Notes: generated by a model from the sequence alone, not told the origin. Counted from the first letter of the stretch, positions 18,397 through 28,144 are shown. The stretch: 64,000 nt of DNA from Bacteroidales bacterium (GCA_016709025.1 JADJEQ010000005.1:248001-312000); one strand, 5' to 3'. Translations and numbers: made by a program.

Positions 18397-21300
18397 ATGA
18401 AAACTATTACCAACAGGTTAAAGGCGTCAACCGGAATCATGCTGTTAACTGTTTTTTCAATGGTTTTTTCATTGAGCATATCTGCCCAGCAGTTGATTAC
18501 TTCAGACGATGGAAGTCAGTATATCAATGTTGAACTTATGGGTCATTCCTATTTCAGCAGGATGATGATGGTCAATGACTTCCAGAAGCTCGAAAATGCG
18601 AAAGTCGTTCTGTCGGATGAAACTGGTATAATCTATATCTATTCAATGAATCAGCAGATTAAGCAACTTTACGGGCATGTTAAACAGATCGTGAAGAATG
18701 CTGAGACATTGGATAAGGATTACGATAAAGATCAGGAAACAGAAGTCATCAACAACCTTATTTCCAGCAACGGCGATTGGATTGAAGCTTATGCTTTAAG
18801 CGGAGAGAGAGCTGCCACCAATGACTCCTGTCATAAATCATATCCCTTTTGCACCAATACGATCTACACATTTCCGGCCGGGGTTAATACCCAGGCTCAG
18901 GTTGGACCCAATTACAATTGTTTAAGTACCAGGCCCAATCCGGCATGGTACCATCTGAAGATTCTTGATCCGGGGCCTATTGCCGTTTATATGTTCAGTA
19001 CCCCTTCGCGGGATATAGATTTCTGTTTATGGGGACCTTATATGGACCCAATAACACCCTGCCCGTTAAACAATTCAAATGGAGGTCTTACCGGTTCAAA
19101 GGTTGTGGACTGCAGCTATTCTCCAAATGCCACTGAAACAGCCAATATTCCAAATGGACAAACAGGCCAGTATTACATTCTGATCATTACCAATTATTCA
19201 AATCAACCCTGCGACATTACATTCCAGCAATCTGGTGGAACAGGGTCAACCGACTGTACCATTTTGCCTCCACCCGCGACAAACAATTCACCAGTATGCG
19301 TTGGTGAAATGATACAGTTAAATGCATCAACCGTTATAGGTGCTCAATATCAATGGACGGGTCCCAATGGCTTTATGAGCAACCAGCAAAATCCAACGAT
19401 TACGAATGCACAACACAGTAACGCCGGTGAATATTCATTAACTATTACTGTCAACGGTCAAACAAGTGATCCTACGACTACTGAAATATTTGTTCTCGAT
19501 CCTCCTGTAGCAACATTTTCCGGAGATGCATCCATTTGTATTGGTGATTCAACACAGCTTTCTATCAGTGCAGTTGGTGATGGCCCTTACAGGGCAACAG
19601 TCAGCGCAGGCGCAGGAATTCCAATGGTTATTAATTTCACTGAATCACCCTATCAATTCTGGGTTAAACCTATTGTTACCACAACATACAATCTTACTGG
19701 TATCAGTAACCCGGGTTGTCCGGGTACGGTTATCGGATCTGCAGTGGTAACCGTCAGGCAAAAACCTGTCACCGATTTTACTGCAGCCAATCTTTGTTCA
19801 AGGTTAATGACCCAGTTTACCGATATAACTACGGTACCTGTTGGTGGAATTGCCTCATGGAACTGGGACTTTGACGACGGAGGTACTTCAAATCTGCAAA
19901 GCCCGCAACATACATTTGCTGATCCGGGAACTTATAATGTTTCGCTTATGGCCGTAGCCAACAACGGATGTGAAGAATCAGTTACAATACCGGTTGAAAT
20001 CAATGCTACCCCCGTTGCCAGTGCAGGGCCCGACAAAACAATTCCCTATGGAACCAATGTTCAATTAGAAGGCAGTGCTACCGGGTCCTATGCTTATCAA
20101 TGGCAACCTGCCGACAAAGTGGATAATGCCACCGTATTATCTCCAAATACAGTGTTGCTGGCTGCTACCACTGATTTTACTTTAACCTCAACCGATAATT
20201 TTAATGGCTGTCAGATCTCCGATCAGATGACAGTAAACATCACAGGCGGTCCTTTATCAACCCTTATTCAGGCTGACCCTGCTGAAATTTGTATAGGTGG
20301 AAGTACATTATTGAATGCTTTGCCATCAGGAGGATCCGGCATTTATACGTTTGACTGGACTTCAAATCCTCCGGGATTTACCTCCACACTCGAGGATGTA
20401 ACTGTTAATCCTACCGTCACAACAACTTACAATTTGTCAATTTATGATAATTTTAACACCATTCAGTCACAGATTCAGGTAGTTGTGAATCCACTCCCTA
20501 ACCCCAATGCAGGTGATGATCAAACCATTCCTCATGGAACTAGTACTGTCCTTACCTCCATGGTAAGCGGTGGCACTCCTCCCTATACTGCCTATCTGTG
20601 GAGTCCTGCTTCTCTGGTGGTAGCACCAACCATGTGGGTTACTCCAACGCTGAATATATACGCTTCGCAGAATTTTACCATGCAGGTAACCGACAGTAAG
20701 GGCTGCATTGCCACAGGACAGACTGTAGTAACCCTCTCAGGCGGGCCATTGCAGGTGAACCCTGAAGCCGATCAGCCTATTATTTGCCGCAACGAATCCA
20801 CTACCCTCAGGGCTATACCCGGGGGTGGTTCTGCCAATTATACCTATGCCTGGACTTCAGATCCCGTCGGCTTCACCTCATCGGTTCAAAATCCGACCGT
20901 AACTCCAATTCTCACAACAACTTATAATGTTTCGGTCAACGATGGATTTAATACCACAACAGGTGCGGTAACCATTACAGTTAACCAACTTCCTCAGATA
21001 GACCTGATCCCGCACAACGATCCAAGGGTTCAGATCATCAGCAATACAAAACCTTACAAGATAGGCATCTGTGTTTACGACACCATTACCATAGACGCCG
21101 GAAACCCCGGAATGTCCTACCTCTGGAGCAACGGAGCTTCTTCTCAAAACATCGAACTTAGTACCTCAGGGATCAGTTTTGATGTTCAAAGCTATAATGT
21201 AACTGTTACAAATGTTGAAACTCAATGTTACGATAGCACCAGCATAACAGCATATTTTACATTCCAGAACTGTAGCTATAGTATTGAAGAAAATGAATCT

Positions 21301-21558
21301 GACAGCCGCCTGGTTGTCTATCCGAATCCTTCAGCCGATGGTCAGTTCAAGATAATGATATCTGAACTTTCGGGAGAAATGCAACTTGAGGTCTTCACTT
21401 CTATCGGCAAACCGGTGTCATCGCAAACATTGAAATTACAGAATGGTACGCGTTTTGAGACAGTTGCTGACCTTGGACGATTTGCCAATGGTGTATATAT
21501 CCTGAAACTTACAGGAGATAAAACAATGATACTTAAAAGGTTGATTATATCTAAATAA
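18397..21558 (+). CDS. T9SS type A surface protein with PKD modules
   Basis: A 1053-residue protein with signal peptide (1-31, ending LSISAQ). After a non-repetitive N-terminal segment (to about 145) comes a Cys-containing PPC-like domain (FCTNTIYTFPAGV, IDFCLWGPY, GQYYILIITNYS). Next come an Ig-like module (YQWTGPNGFMSNQQNPTI), a clear PKD domain (about 465-550: IASWNWDFDDGGTSNLQSP, HTFADPGTYNVSLMAV) and further Ig/PKD-like modules with VNPLPNPNAGDD. The cluster's shared module (CVYDTITIDAGNPG...SGISFDV...NCSYSI) precedes a type A sorting domain (LVVYPNPSADG...ANGVYILKLTG). Predicted T9SS cargo; the binding partner is unknown. Confidence 0.85.
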   Translation: MKTITNRLKASTGIMLLTVFSMVFSLSISAQQLITSDDGSQYINVELMGHSYFSRMMMVNDFQKLENAKVVLSDETGIIYIYSMNQQIKQLYGHVKQIVKNAETLDKDYDKDQETEVINNLISSNGDWIEAYALSGERAATNDSCHKSYPFCTNTIYTFPAGVNTQAQVGPNYNCLSTRPNPAWYHLKILDPGPIAVYMFSTPSRDIDFCLWGPYMDPITPCPLNNSNGGLTGSKVVDCSYSPNATETANIPNGQTGQYYILIITNYSNQPCDITFQQSGGTGSTDCTILPPPATNNSPVCVGEMIQLNASTVIGAQYQWTGPNGFMSNQQNPTITNAQHSNAGEYSLTITVNGQTSDPTTTEIFVLDPPVATFSGDASICIGDSTQLSISAVGDGPYRATVSAGAGIPMVINFTESPYQFWVKPIVTTTYNLTGISNPGCPGTVIGSAVVTVRQKPVTDFTAANLCSRLMTQFTDITTVPVGGIASWNWDFDDGGTSNLQSPQHTFADPGTYNVSLMAVANNGCEESVTIPVEINATPVASAGPDKTIPYGTNVQLEGSATGSYAYQWQPADKVDNATVLSPNTVLLAATTDFTLTSTDNFNGCQISDQMTVNITGGPLSTLIQADPAEICIGGSTLLNALPSGGSGIYTFDWTSNPPGFTSTLEDVTVNPTVTTTYNLSIYDNFNTIQSQIQVVVNPLPNPNAGDDQTIPHGTSTVLTSMVSGGTPPYTAYLWSPASLVVAPTMWVTPTLNIYASQNFTMQVTDSKGCIATGQTVVTLSGGPLQVNPEADQPIICRNESTTLRAIPGGGSANYTYAWTSDPVGFTSSVQNPTVTPILTTTYNVSVNDGFNTTTGAVTITVNQLPQIDLIPHNDPRVQIISNTKPYKIGICVYDTITIDAGNPGMSYLWSNGASSQNIELSTSGISFDVQSYNVTVTNVETQCYDSTSITAYFTFQNCSYSIEENESDSRLVVYPNPSADGQFKIMISELSGEMQLEVFTSIGKPVSSQTLKLQNGTRFETVADLGRFANGVYILKLTGDKTMILKRLIISK

Positions 21559-21634
21559 TAACAATAATTTTCCGAGAGTACCTGGCTTTACCCAAAGAGT
21601 TAGTTGCATAACCCGGAACTAATCAGACTAATTG

Positions 21635-23539
21635 ATGAAGAATTTTTCAGTATTGGCGCTGCTTTTCTTACTAACAGTCAGTTCCACCATTGCCCAGGCC
21701 CCCAACAGGTGTTCCTATGTTCCTCCGCGACAGGCCGATAATTGGTTGTTCTTTCAGAATGCCGGTATCCGGTTCACCGATGACGGGGTAACCGTTAACC
21801 ATCCTGCTGATCCAACCGTCGCTGCAGGTAAAGGAACATCCACCATATCAGATTCCGATGGCAACCTGATGCTATACACCGATGGCATGAAGGTGTGGAA
21901 CAGCAGCAACAACGTCATTAATTTTGGACCCCTTCTCTCGGGAGATCTTGGATCTACACAATCTTCCCTGATTGTTCCAATGCCCGGATCACCTCAGATA
22001 TCCTACATTTTTACAACCGATATTATTTATCCGGCATCCTTCGGACAAACAAAAGGGTTCAACTATTCACGGGTTGACATGTCGATCAGCAACAATTATG
22101 GTGCGGTAACCGACCACAACATCAATTTGCTTGCGTCTTCTTCTGAAATGCTTTCCGGTGTAAGGCATGCAAATGGTATTGATTACTGGGTACTTGCACA
22201 TGGTTTGAGCAACAATAATTTCTACGCTTATCTGGTTAGCTCAACAGGAGTGGATGTATCGCCCGTGCAAAGCTCAGGCGGATCTGTTCTTAGCGATGAT
22301 TACAATCTGAGAGAAAATCTCGGTGCCATGAAAATTTCTCCCAAAGGAGATAAGGTAGCTTTTGCCTCTTTTGGAAAAGGAACGCTTGAATTGTTCACTT
22401 TCGATAACCAATCGGGCAGGGTAGGTAGTCCTTTGATCCTTAATCCGCCGGTATCGGGAGCAAACCAGGGACCTTATTATGTTGAATTTTCTCCTGACGG
22501 AACTAAGCTTTATGTTACAGTGGCCAATTTATCAACCGGAAGAGATAATCACCTCTTCCAGTATGATGTTGTTAATGGTGGTAGCATGGCCGAAATTAAC
22601 CTGGCTCCGGATGAAGCTGATGTTTCTGCCCTGCAGCTTGGACGTGACGGTAAAATCTATGTAAGCCGCTATCAGCGAAGCATGCTGGGTGTAATCGAAA
22701 ATCCAAACCGGCCGGGAATTGCCTGCAACTATAATCAGGATGTAATCGATCTGGGCGCTAGGAAAGCACTGAATGGCCTGCCTAACTTTATCCAGAGTTA
22801 CTTCGATATTCCTCCCGTTGACTACGATACCAAATGTGATGGGGATGAAACGGTGTTCAACATACTGAATGAATCAAACATCGATCAGGTTAACTGGAAC
22901 TTTGGCGATGCCGGAAATACGACCCCCGGAACAGGGTTAAATCCAACGCATGTTTTCAGTACATGGGGAGACTTTACAGTTACAATGACTGAAACTTTCA
23001 ATGGTCAGGATTTTATCACGAATTTCCCGGTCCATATTGATTCACTTCCACCAAAATCTCTTCCCGACAGCCTTTACATCTTTCCCGGATCTACTATTTC
23101 CCTTTTCGCCCCCCCCGATATGTTTTCATATCTATGGCAGGACGGTAGTAACAACCAGGGACTCAGCGTTTCAGATCCTGGATTGTACAATGTTGAATAT
23201 ATTGACATCAAATGTTGTCGCAATGCCGATTCCATTAAAGTAACAGCATTGGACATTTCTCTGCCCAATGCATTTACACCCGACAACGATAACCTGAATG
23301 ATGTTTTCAAAGCATTAGGTCCTGACGAAGGAATAGAAGATTTTACTTTGTCAATATTCAACCGTTTCGGACAAATGATCTGGGAAGCCAGTAACTTTTC
23401 CGACACCTGGGACGGCACCTTTAACGGTGAACCATTGCCAACCGGAGTCTATGCATGGACAATGGCTTTTAATGTGAAGGGAAATATCATGGAAATCGGT
23501 AAAATTAAATACCGTGGTTTCGTGACCCTGTTGCGGTAG
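21635..23539 (+). CDS. T9SS type B (gliding motility-associated C-terminal) surface protein
   Basis: The 634-residue protein starts at ATG 21635 (a TTG lies immediately upstream) with a signal peptide ending STIAQA. Residues about 30-400 form a beta-propeller-like region (LMLYTDGMKVWNSSN, YYVEFSPDGTKLYVT, LQLGRDGKIYVSR). A PKD-like module follows (QVNWNFGDAGNTTPGTG...HVFSTWGDFTVTM), then the type B domain (about 545-634: LPNAFTPDNDNLNDVFK, FTLSIFNRFGQMIWEA, FNGEPLPTGVYAWTM, GFVTLLR). Type B cargos are exported by T9SS but processed and attached differently from type A cargos, usually with a dedicated PorP/SprF-like partner; none is visible here. The gene is 76 bases downstream of the preceding T9SS gene. 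Confidence 0.9.
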   Translation: MKNFSVLALLFLLTVSSTIAQAPNRCSYVPPRQADNWLFFQNAGIRFTDDGVTVNHPADPTVAAGKGTSTISDSDGNLMLYTDGMKVWNSSNNVINFGPLLSGDLGSTQSSLIVPMPGSPQISYIFTTDIIYPASFGQTKGFNYSRVDMSISNNYGAVTDHNINLLASSSEMLSGVRHANGIDYWVLAHGLSNNNFYAYLVSSTGVDVSPVQSSGGSVLSDDYNLRENLGAMKISPKGDKVAFASFGKGTLELFTFDNQSGRVGSPLILNPPVSGANQGPYYVEFSPDGTKLYVTVANLSTGRDNHLFQYDVVNGGSMAEINLAPDEADVSALQLGRDGKIYVSRYQRSMLGVIENPNRPGIACNYNQDVIDLGARKALNGLPNFIQSYFDIPPVDYDTKCDGDETVFNILNESNIDQVNWNFGDAGNTTPGTGLNPTHVFSTWGDFTVTMTETFNGQDFITNFPVHIDSLPPKSLPDSLYIFPGSTISLFAPPDMFSYLWQDGSNNQGLSVSDPGLYNVEYIDIKCCRNADSIKVTALDISLPNAFTPDNDNLNDVFKALGPDEGIEDFTLSIFNRFGQMIWEASNFSDTWDGTFNGEPLPTGVYAWTMAFNVKGNIMEIGKIKYRGFVTLLR

Positions 23540-23599
23540 ATAAGTCTGTAACGTCCTGAAATTGTAGCAGAAGTATTTATGAGGATGTCTCAGAAGTCT

Positions 23600-23668
23600 G
23601 TTTAGGCTTCGACTCCGCTCAGCCTGACAACTGAAAATCAATTTATTGTCATATTGAGCGAAGTCGAA
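23600..23668. repeat. Hairpin repeat, copy 1 (inverted relative to copy at 50.1 kb)
   Basis: Bases 23600-23652 match the reverse complement of 50093-50145 with about 50 of 53 identical. The segment is itself an imperfect hairpin: an arm starting TTCGACTCCGCTCA (23608) faces a second arm ending GAGCGAAGTCGAA (about 23668). It could also terminate the upstream gene. Confidence 0.75.
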
Positions 23669-23707
23669 ATATAGACAATTAAAGACTTTTGAGACAGCCT
23701 CTTTTTT

Positions 23708-23715
23708 TATCTTTG
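23708..23715 (+). promoter_or_regulatory. -7 promoter box for methyltransferase-like gene
   Basis: TATCTTTG matches TAnnTTTG, 15 bases before the ATG at 23731; this decides against the TTG start at 23689. Confidence 0.55.
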
Positions 23716-23730
23716 CATAAAGCATCCGGG

Positions 23731-24417
23731 ATGACCAGAGTTAAAGAGACTTTTCGCTATCTAAACAGTTTTGCCACTGAACAATTGATTGGTAGCTATA
23801 TAAGCAAGGTCGGACCCGACATTGAAGTGAGTCTTATCAATGGCCGTTATCAGATCAACGCGGGAAGCGTAAATTACTCCTATGGTCCGCTCCACGATGC
23901 TTTCCGGCGGTATTTTAACCTTGACCCACCTGTGTTGGCACCTTCTGAACCCATACTTATTCTTGGCTTTGGCGGTGGAAGTGTTGCAACAATTCTTCGA
24001 ACCGAACGCGGACTGACCAACCCCATCACCGGAGTGGAACTGGATGAAATGATGATCAGGGCCGGGGTGGAACACTTTGGGATTGATAAATTAACTGATC
24101 TCAAATTAATTAACGCAGATGCAAACGAATTTATCCTGCATTGCCATAATAAATTCAAACTGATTGTTGTTGATATTTATCTGGATGATGTGGTGCCTGT
24201 TGAGTTCCAACGGAAACAATTCCTGGAGGAAGCCAGACGTTGCCTCATGCCGGATGGAAAACTGGTCTTCAATAAGCTGGTTTCGGGTCCAGAAGGCCAT
24301 TCAGAGCTAAGATCCATTGAAGGTCTTTTTGCTGAGTTGTTTCCGGAAAGCCGTACTTTCACCATTCCGGTAAACAAGAAAATGCCCAATTATTTGATTA
24401 CTGGATCGCTTACATAA
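23731..24417 (+). CDS. Spermidine synthase-like methyltransferase-fold protein
   Basis: A 228-residue protein with a Rossmann methyltransferase fold of the spermidine synthase type: ILGFGGGSVATIL (nucleotide-binding loop), GVELDEMMI (acidic residue after strand 2), LINADANEFI and IVVDIYLDDVVP. Canonical spermidine synthases are about 280 residues with a conserved gate Asp and an N-terminal beta domain; this one is shorter, so an aminopropyltransferase or another SAM-dependent activity are both possible. A longer frame beginning at a TTG inside the upstream repeat was rejected. The next gene, tex, starts 15 bases after its stop. Confidence 0.75.
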   Translation: MTRVKETFRYLNSFATEQLIGSYISKVGPDIEVSLINGRYQINAGSVNYSYGPLHDAFRRYFNLDPPVLAPSEPILILGFGGGSVATILRTERGLTNPITGVELDEMMIRAGVEHFGIDKLTDLKLINADANEFILHCHNKFKLIVVDIYLDDVVPVEFQRKQFLEEARRCLMPDGKLVFNKLVSGPEGHSELRSIEGLFAELFPESRTFTIPVNKKMPNYLITGSLT

Positions 24418-24432
24418 TACATTCTCAGATTT

Positions 24433-26583
24433 ATGACTGAAATGATAGAAATTTTTTCGGAAAAGATTGCCCGGGAGCTTCATCTGCAGCCCTGGCAGGT
24501 ATTCAACACCCTGAAACTGATGGCAGGAGGGGCGACCATCCCGTTTATCGCCCGATATCGCAAGGAAATGACCGGCGAACTCGACGAGGTTATGCTGGCC
24601 GCCATCCGCGACCGGAATGAGCAACTCACCGAAATTGAAAAAAGAAGGGCGTTTATCCTGTCATCCATTACGGAACAGGAAAAAATGACTCCTGAGCTCG
24701 AAAAGCAGATCAATGAAGCCCTTACCCTTACTGAACTGGAGGATATTTACCTGCCATATAAAGTGAAACGGAAAACCAGGGCCACCATTGCCAGGGAAAA
24801 GGGTCTGGAACCGCTGGCGAAGTTGCTGATGGCGCAGCAATCCATTGATCCGGAACTGAAAGCCGAAGCGTTTGTTGATGATGAAAAAGCAGTGCACTCT
24901 GTTGAAGAAGCGTTGGCCGGAGCCCGCGACATCATTGCGGAATGGATAAACGAAAATAAAGTATCGCGCGAGCGGGTAAGAAACCTCTTTTCGCGTGAAG
25001 CATTCATTACTTCAAAGCCTGTTAAAGGCAAAGAGCTGGAAGGTATTCTGTACCAGAATTACTACGACAGCGGAGAAAACATCCTGAAGGCACCCTCGCA
25101 CAGAATACTCGCTATGTTTCGTGGTGAAGAGGAGGGATTTCTGCGGATTTCCGTTGAACCGGATGAGGAAAAAGCCATTGGTATTCTCGACAGGATTTTT
25201 ATCAAGGCAAACAACGACGCAGCTTCACAGGTTCAGTTGGCATTGAAAGACTCTTACAAGCGCCTGCTGCAGCCATCGATGGAAACTGAAATGCGCCAAC
25301 TCGCCAAGCAAAAGGCCGACGACGAAGCCATTAAGGTTTTTACCGGAAATCTCCGGCAATTGCTTCTGGCAGCTCCACTGGGGCAAAAAAATATCTTAGC
25401 GATCGATCCCGGATTCCGCACCGGATGCAAGGTGGTTTGTCTCGATCGTCAGGGCCGTCTGTTGCACAACGAAACCATCTATCCGCATCCGCCTCAGAAC
25501 GAGGTAGGTCCGGCGGTTTCAAAAATCAGGAACCTGGTACAGGCTTACGGCATCGAAGCGGTGGCCATCGGCAATGGCACCGCCGGACGTGAAACTGAGA
25601 ACTTTATCAGGAAAATTCCGTTCGACAGGCCGCTGATCAGCATCATGGTGAATGAGAGCGGCGCTTCGGTTTATTCAGCCTCTTCGGTAGCCCGTGAAGA
25701 GTTTCCCGATTACGATGTAACGGTGAGGGGGGCTGTATCAATCGGCCGGCGCCTGATGGACCCGCTTGCCGAGCTGGTTAAAATTGATCCCAAATCCATA
25801 GGGGTGGGGCAATACCAGCACGATGTAAACCAACCGGCACTTCAGCGAAGCCTGGAGGATACCGTGGTAAGTTGTGTAAACCTTGTCGGCGTTGAGCTTA
25901 ACACGGCCAGCAAACAGATATTGAGTTATGTTTCGGGCGTGGGCCCGGTGCTTGCACAGAACATTGTGGAGTACCGGAATCAGAACGGGGAATTCAAAAC
26001 CAGGGCTCAATTGCTGAAGGTGAAGCGCTTTGGCGATAAGGCATTCGAGCAGGCCGCCGGATTCCTCCGTATCCGCAGTGCCGAAAATCCGCTCGACCGC
26101 AGTGCGGTGCATCCGGAAAGCTATCCGATTGTCAGCAGAATGGCTAAAAAGCTCGCATGCACGGTTCAGGAACTGATTGAAAAAGAGGAGCTCCGGAAAC
26201 AGCTCAATCCGGGCGATTTTGTCACCGAAACTGCCGGACTGCCAACCATTACTGATATTCTTAAAGAGCTTGCCAAACCCGGACGCGATCCCCGCGAGCA
26301 GTTCGACCTGTTCGAATTTGATAAGAACATCAATTCTATGGAAGATCTGAGGCCGGGCATGATCCTCGACGGGATTGTAACCAACATCACCGCTTTTGGC
26401 GCGTTTGTTGATATCGGGGTGCACCAGGACGGCCTGGTACATGTAAGCCAGATGGCCAACCGGTTTATCAAGGATCCCAACGAAGTGGTTAAACTTACCC
26501 AAAAAGTCAGGGTGAAGGTGATGGATTTGGATATGCAAAGGAAGAGGATCGGGCTGTCCATGAAGGAAGCAATAGGGCAGTGA
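24433..26583 (+). CDS. tex: Tex-family RNA-binding transcription accessory protein
   Basis: The 716-residue protein is full length for Tex. It has the N-terminal helical region (PWQVFNTLKLMAGGATIPFIARYRKE), a YqgF/RuvX-like nuclease fold in the middle (LAIDPGFRTGCKVVCLD, GNGTAGRETENF), helix-hairpin-helix motifs (YVSGVGPVLAQNIVEYRN) and a C-terminal S1 RNA-binding domain (LRPGMILDGIVTNITAFGAFVDIGVHQDGLVHVS). Tex binds nucleic acid and affects transcription and stress or toxin expression in other bacteria. It is probably co-transcribed with the methyltransferase-like gene 15 bases upstream. Confidence 0.96.
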   Translation: MTEMIEIFSEKIARELHLQPWQVFNTLKLMAGGATIPFIARYRKEMTGELDEVMLAAIRDRNEQLTEIEKRRAFILSSITEQEKMTPELEKQINEALTLTELEDIYLPYKVKRKTRATIAREKGLEPLAKLLMAQQSIDPELKAEAFVDDEKAVHSVEEALAGARDIIAEWINENKVSRERVRNLFSREAFITSKPVKGKELEGILYQNYYDSGENILKAPSHRILAMFRGEEEGFLRISVEPDEEKAIGILDRIFIKANNDAASQVQLALKDSYKRLLQPSMETEMRQLAKQKADDEAIKVFTGNLRQLLLAAPLGQKNILAIDPGFRTGCKVVCLDRQGRLLHNETIYPHPPQNEVGPAVSKIRNLVQAYGIEAVAIGNGTAGRETENFIRKIPFDRPLISIMVNESGASVYSASSVAREEFPDYDVTVRGAVSIGRRLMDPLAELVKIDPKSIGVGQYQHDVNQPALQRSLEDTVVSCVNLVGVELNTASKQILSYVSGVGPVLAQNIVEYRNQNGEFKTRAQLLKVKRFGDKAFEQAAGFLRIRSAENPLDRSAVHPESYPIVSRMAKKLACTVQELIEKEELRKQLNPGDFVTETAGLPTITDILKELAKPGRDPREQFDLFEFDKNINSMEDLRPGMILDGIVTNITAFGAFVDIGVHQDGLVHVSQMANRFIKDPNEVVKLTQKVRVKVMDLDMQRKRIGLSMKEAIGQ

Positions 26584-27340
26584 GCTAAAGTAAAAAGTAA
26601 AAAGTCTATAGTAATGACGAATTACGAATTACGAATTACGAATGACGCCCTTCGGCTGGTCTCGGCTTCGCTCGACCACCGCCGCTCAGGGTTAAAAACG
26701 AATGACGAATGACGAATGACGAATGACGAATGAATGACGAATGTGTTGGTTTCGTTGCGGGGGGGGGGGGGGGGGGGGAGGACGGAAGTTTGGTTTACGT
26801 TTGACGATTTACGATTCATGAATACGAAACCTTAACCAGAATTCAGGCTCCCCTCACAAACTATAGGAAAGTCCGATTTCCTTCTCCTATTGAGGAGAAG
26901 GTGCCCGAAGGGCGGATGAGGTGGAGAGGGGTTGGGGGGTGAGGTAATACGAATGACGAATGACAAATGACACCCTTCGGCTGGTCTCGGCTTCGCTCGA
27001 CCACCGCCGCTAAGGGTAAAAATGACGAATGACGAATGAAGAGTGACGAATGAAGAAGTTTGGTTTACGATTTACGATCAACAATTTAAGAATACGAAAC
27101 CTTAACCAGAATTCAGACTCCCCTCACAAACTATAGGAAAGTCCGATTTCCTTCTCCTATTGAGGAGAAGGTGCCCGAAGGGCGGATGAGGTGGAGAGGG
27201 GTTGGGGGGTGAGGTAATACGAATTACGAGTGACGAATGACGATTCAGGTTTACCATTATCAATTGAACCTGAATGCAACTTTTTACTTTTTACTTTAAA
27301 CTTTTTACTTTCCTTTGCCAACTGCCCTTTGCCAATTGCT
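26584..27340. repeat. Repeat-rich spacer with two 130-bp direct repeats
   Basis: No gene is present. Bases 26821-26950 and 27091-27220 are direct repeats differing at about one position; each contains a CTTCTCC/GGAGAAG hairpin and a G-rich tail. Around them are many GAATGACGAATGAC words, two copies of a CTCGGCTTCGCTCGACCACC block (near 26663 and 26988), a 20-base G run (26759-26778) and AAAGTAAAAAGT words. Homopolymer and repeat content make this stretch assembly-prone. Confidence 0.85.
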
Positions 27341-27345
27341 AACTT

Positions 27346-27353
27346 TACATTTG
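27346..27353 (+). promoter_or_regulatory. -7 promoter box for outer-membrane barrel gene
   Basis: TACATTTG matches TAnnTTTG. The predicted leader of about 105 bases consists mostly of CTCTGAAA words. Confidence 0.45.
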
Positions 27354-27355
27354 AA

Positions 27356-27440
27356 CTACAGAACTCTGTAATTCTGAAACTCTGAAACTCTGAAACTCTG
27401 AAACTCTGAAACTCTGTAACTCTGAAACCCTCGAACTCTC
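27356..27440. repeat. CTCTGAAA word array in leader of barrel gene
   Basis: About eight near-identical 10-base units (CTGAAACTCT, with GTAA variants) between the promoter box and the ATG at 27464. The same word in the same sense relative to the downstream gene lies upstream of rpsP (37335-37540). Confidence 0.8.
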
Positions 27441-27463
27441 GAACCTTTGAACTTTTAGAATTG

Positions 27464-28144
27464 ATGAAACTGAAACTAACCGTACTGATTCTTTTTATTG
27501 CTTTTATTGCACTTCCCGTAAGTTTTGCCCAGCGGATTATGGGCGCTGCGATAGTGGGCGTTAATGCCACCCAGGTTGACGGGGATGAGGTGTATGGATT
27601 TCATAAATTCGGACTGAACACCGGGCTGGCAGCCATTGTGCCGTTTGGGAACAACTGGTCGGTGAGCCTTGAGACCATTTATAACCAGAAAGGTGCTCAC
27701 CAGAAAAAGCAGGCCAATGACTCGCTCGACGGATCGTACGATCTGAAACTGAACTACCTGGAAGTTCCCTTTCTGATTCAATACACCGATAAGGACATTG
27801 TGACGGTTGGAACCGGCATTTCGTGGGGACGATTGGTTGATATATCAGAACAACGCAACGGTTACAATATGCCCGGTACGACCATCGAAAGTGGGATCTA
27901 TCGCAGCAGCGACCTGAATCTCCTGTTTGATATCAAATTCAGATTAATTGACCGACTGAGGTTTAATGTACGATATGCATATTCGCTGCGGCCCATCGCT
28001 ACGCGTGAAGTTATTGATTCAAAAACCGGCAAACCCAATATCCGCGACCAGTACAACAACCTGTTTACCTTCCGGCTTTACTATGTTTTCAACGAACAGC
28101 TGAGCCGCCAAAGCCGCAATCAGAGTCCCCAACCATTGCAATAA
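27464..28144 (+). CDS. PorT-family outer-membrane beta-barrel protein
   Basis: The 226-residue protein has a signal peptide (ending LPVSFAQ) and a series of amphipathic beta-strands typical of the outer-membrane beta-barrel (PorT/OMP_b-brl_2) family: GLNTGLAAIVPFGNNWSVSL, YLEVPFLIQYT, VGTGISWGRLVD, RFNVRYAYSLRPI and a final strand FTFRLYYVFNE. The ATG at 27464 is used instead of a TTG 3 bases upstream. Its stop codon overlaps the start of the cupin gene by one base (TAATG), suggesting translational coupling. Specific function is unknown. Confidence 0.8.
   Translation: MKLKLTVLILFIAFIALPVSFAQRIMGAAIVGVNATQVDGDEVYGFHKFGLNTGLAAIVPFGNNWSVSLETIYNQKGAHQKKQANDSLDGSYDLKLNYLEVPFLIQYTDKDIVTVGTGISWGRLVDISEQRNGYNMPGTTIESGIYRSSDLNLLFDIKFRLIDRLRFNVRYAYSLRPIATREVIDSKTGKPNIRDQYNNLFTFRLYYVFNEQLSRQSRNQSPQPLQ

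Noticed and set aside
25738..26538. 266-codon minus-strand frame inside tex
   Set aside because: Antisense shadow of the well-supported tex gene, with no recognisable domain.
27356..27440. Regular short repeats that could suggest a CRISPR array
   Set aside because: Units are about 10 bases and directly adjacent with no unique spacers, and no cas gene is present; the same holds at 37335-37540.
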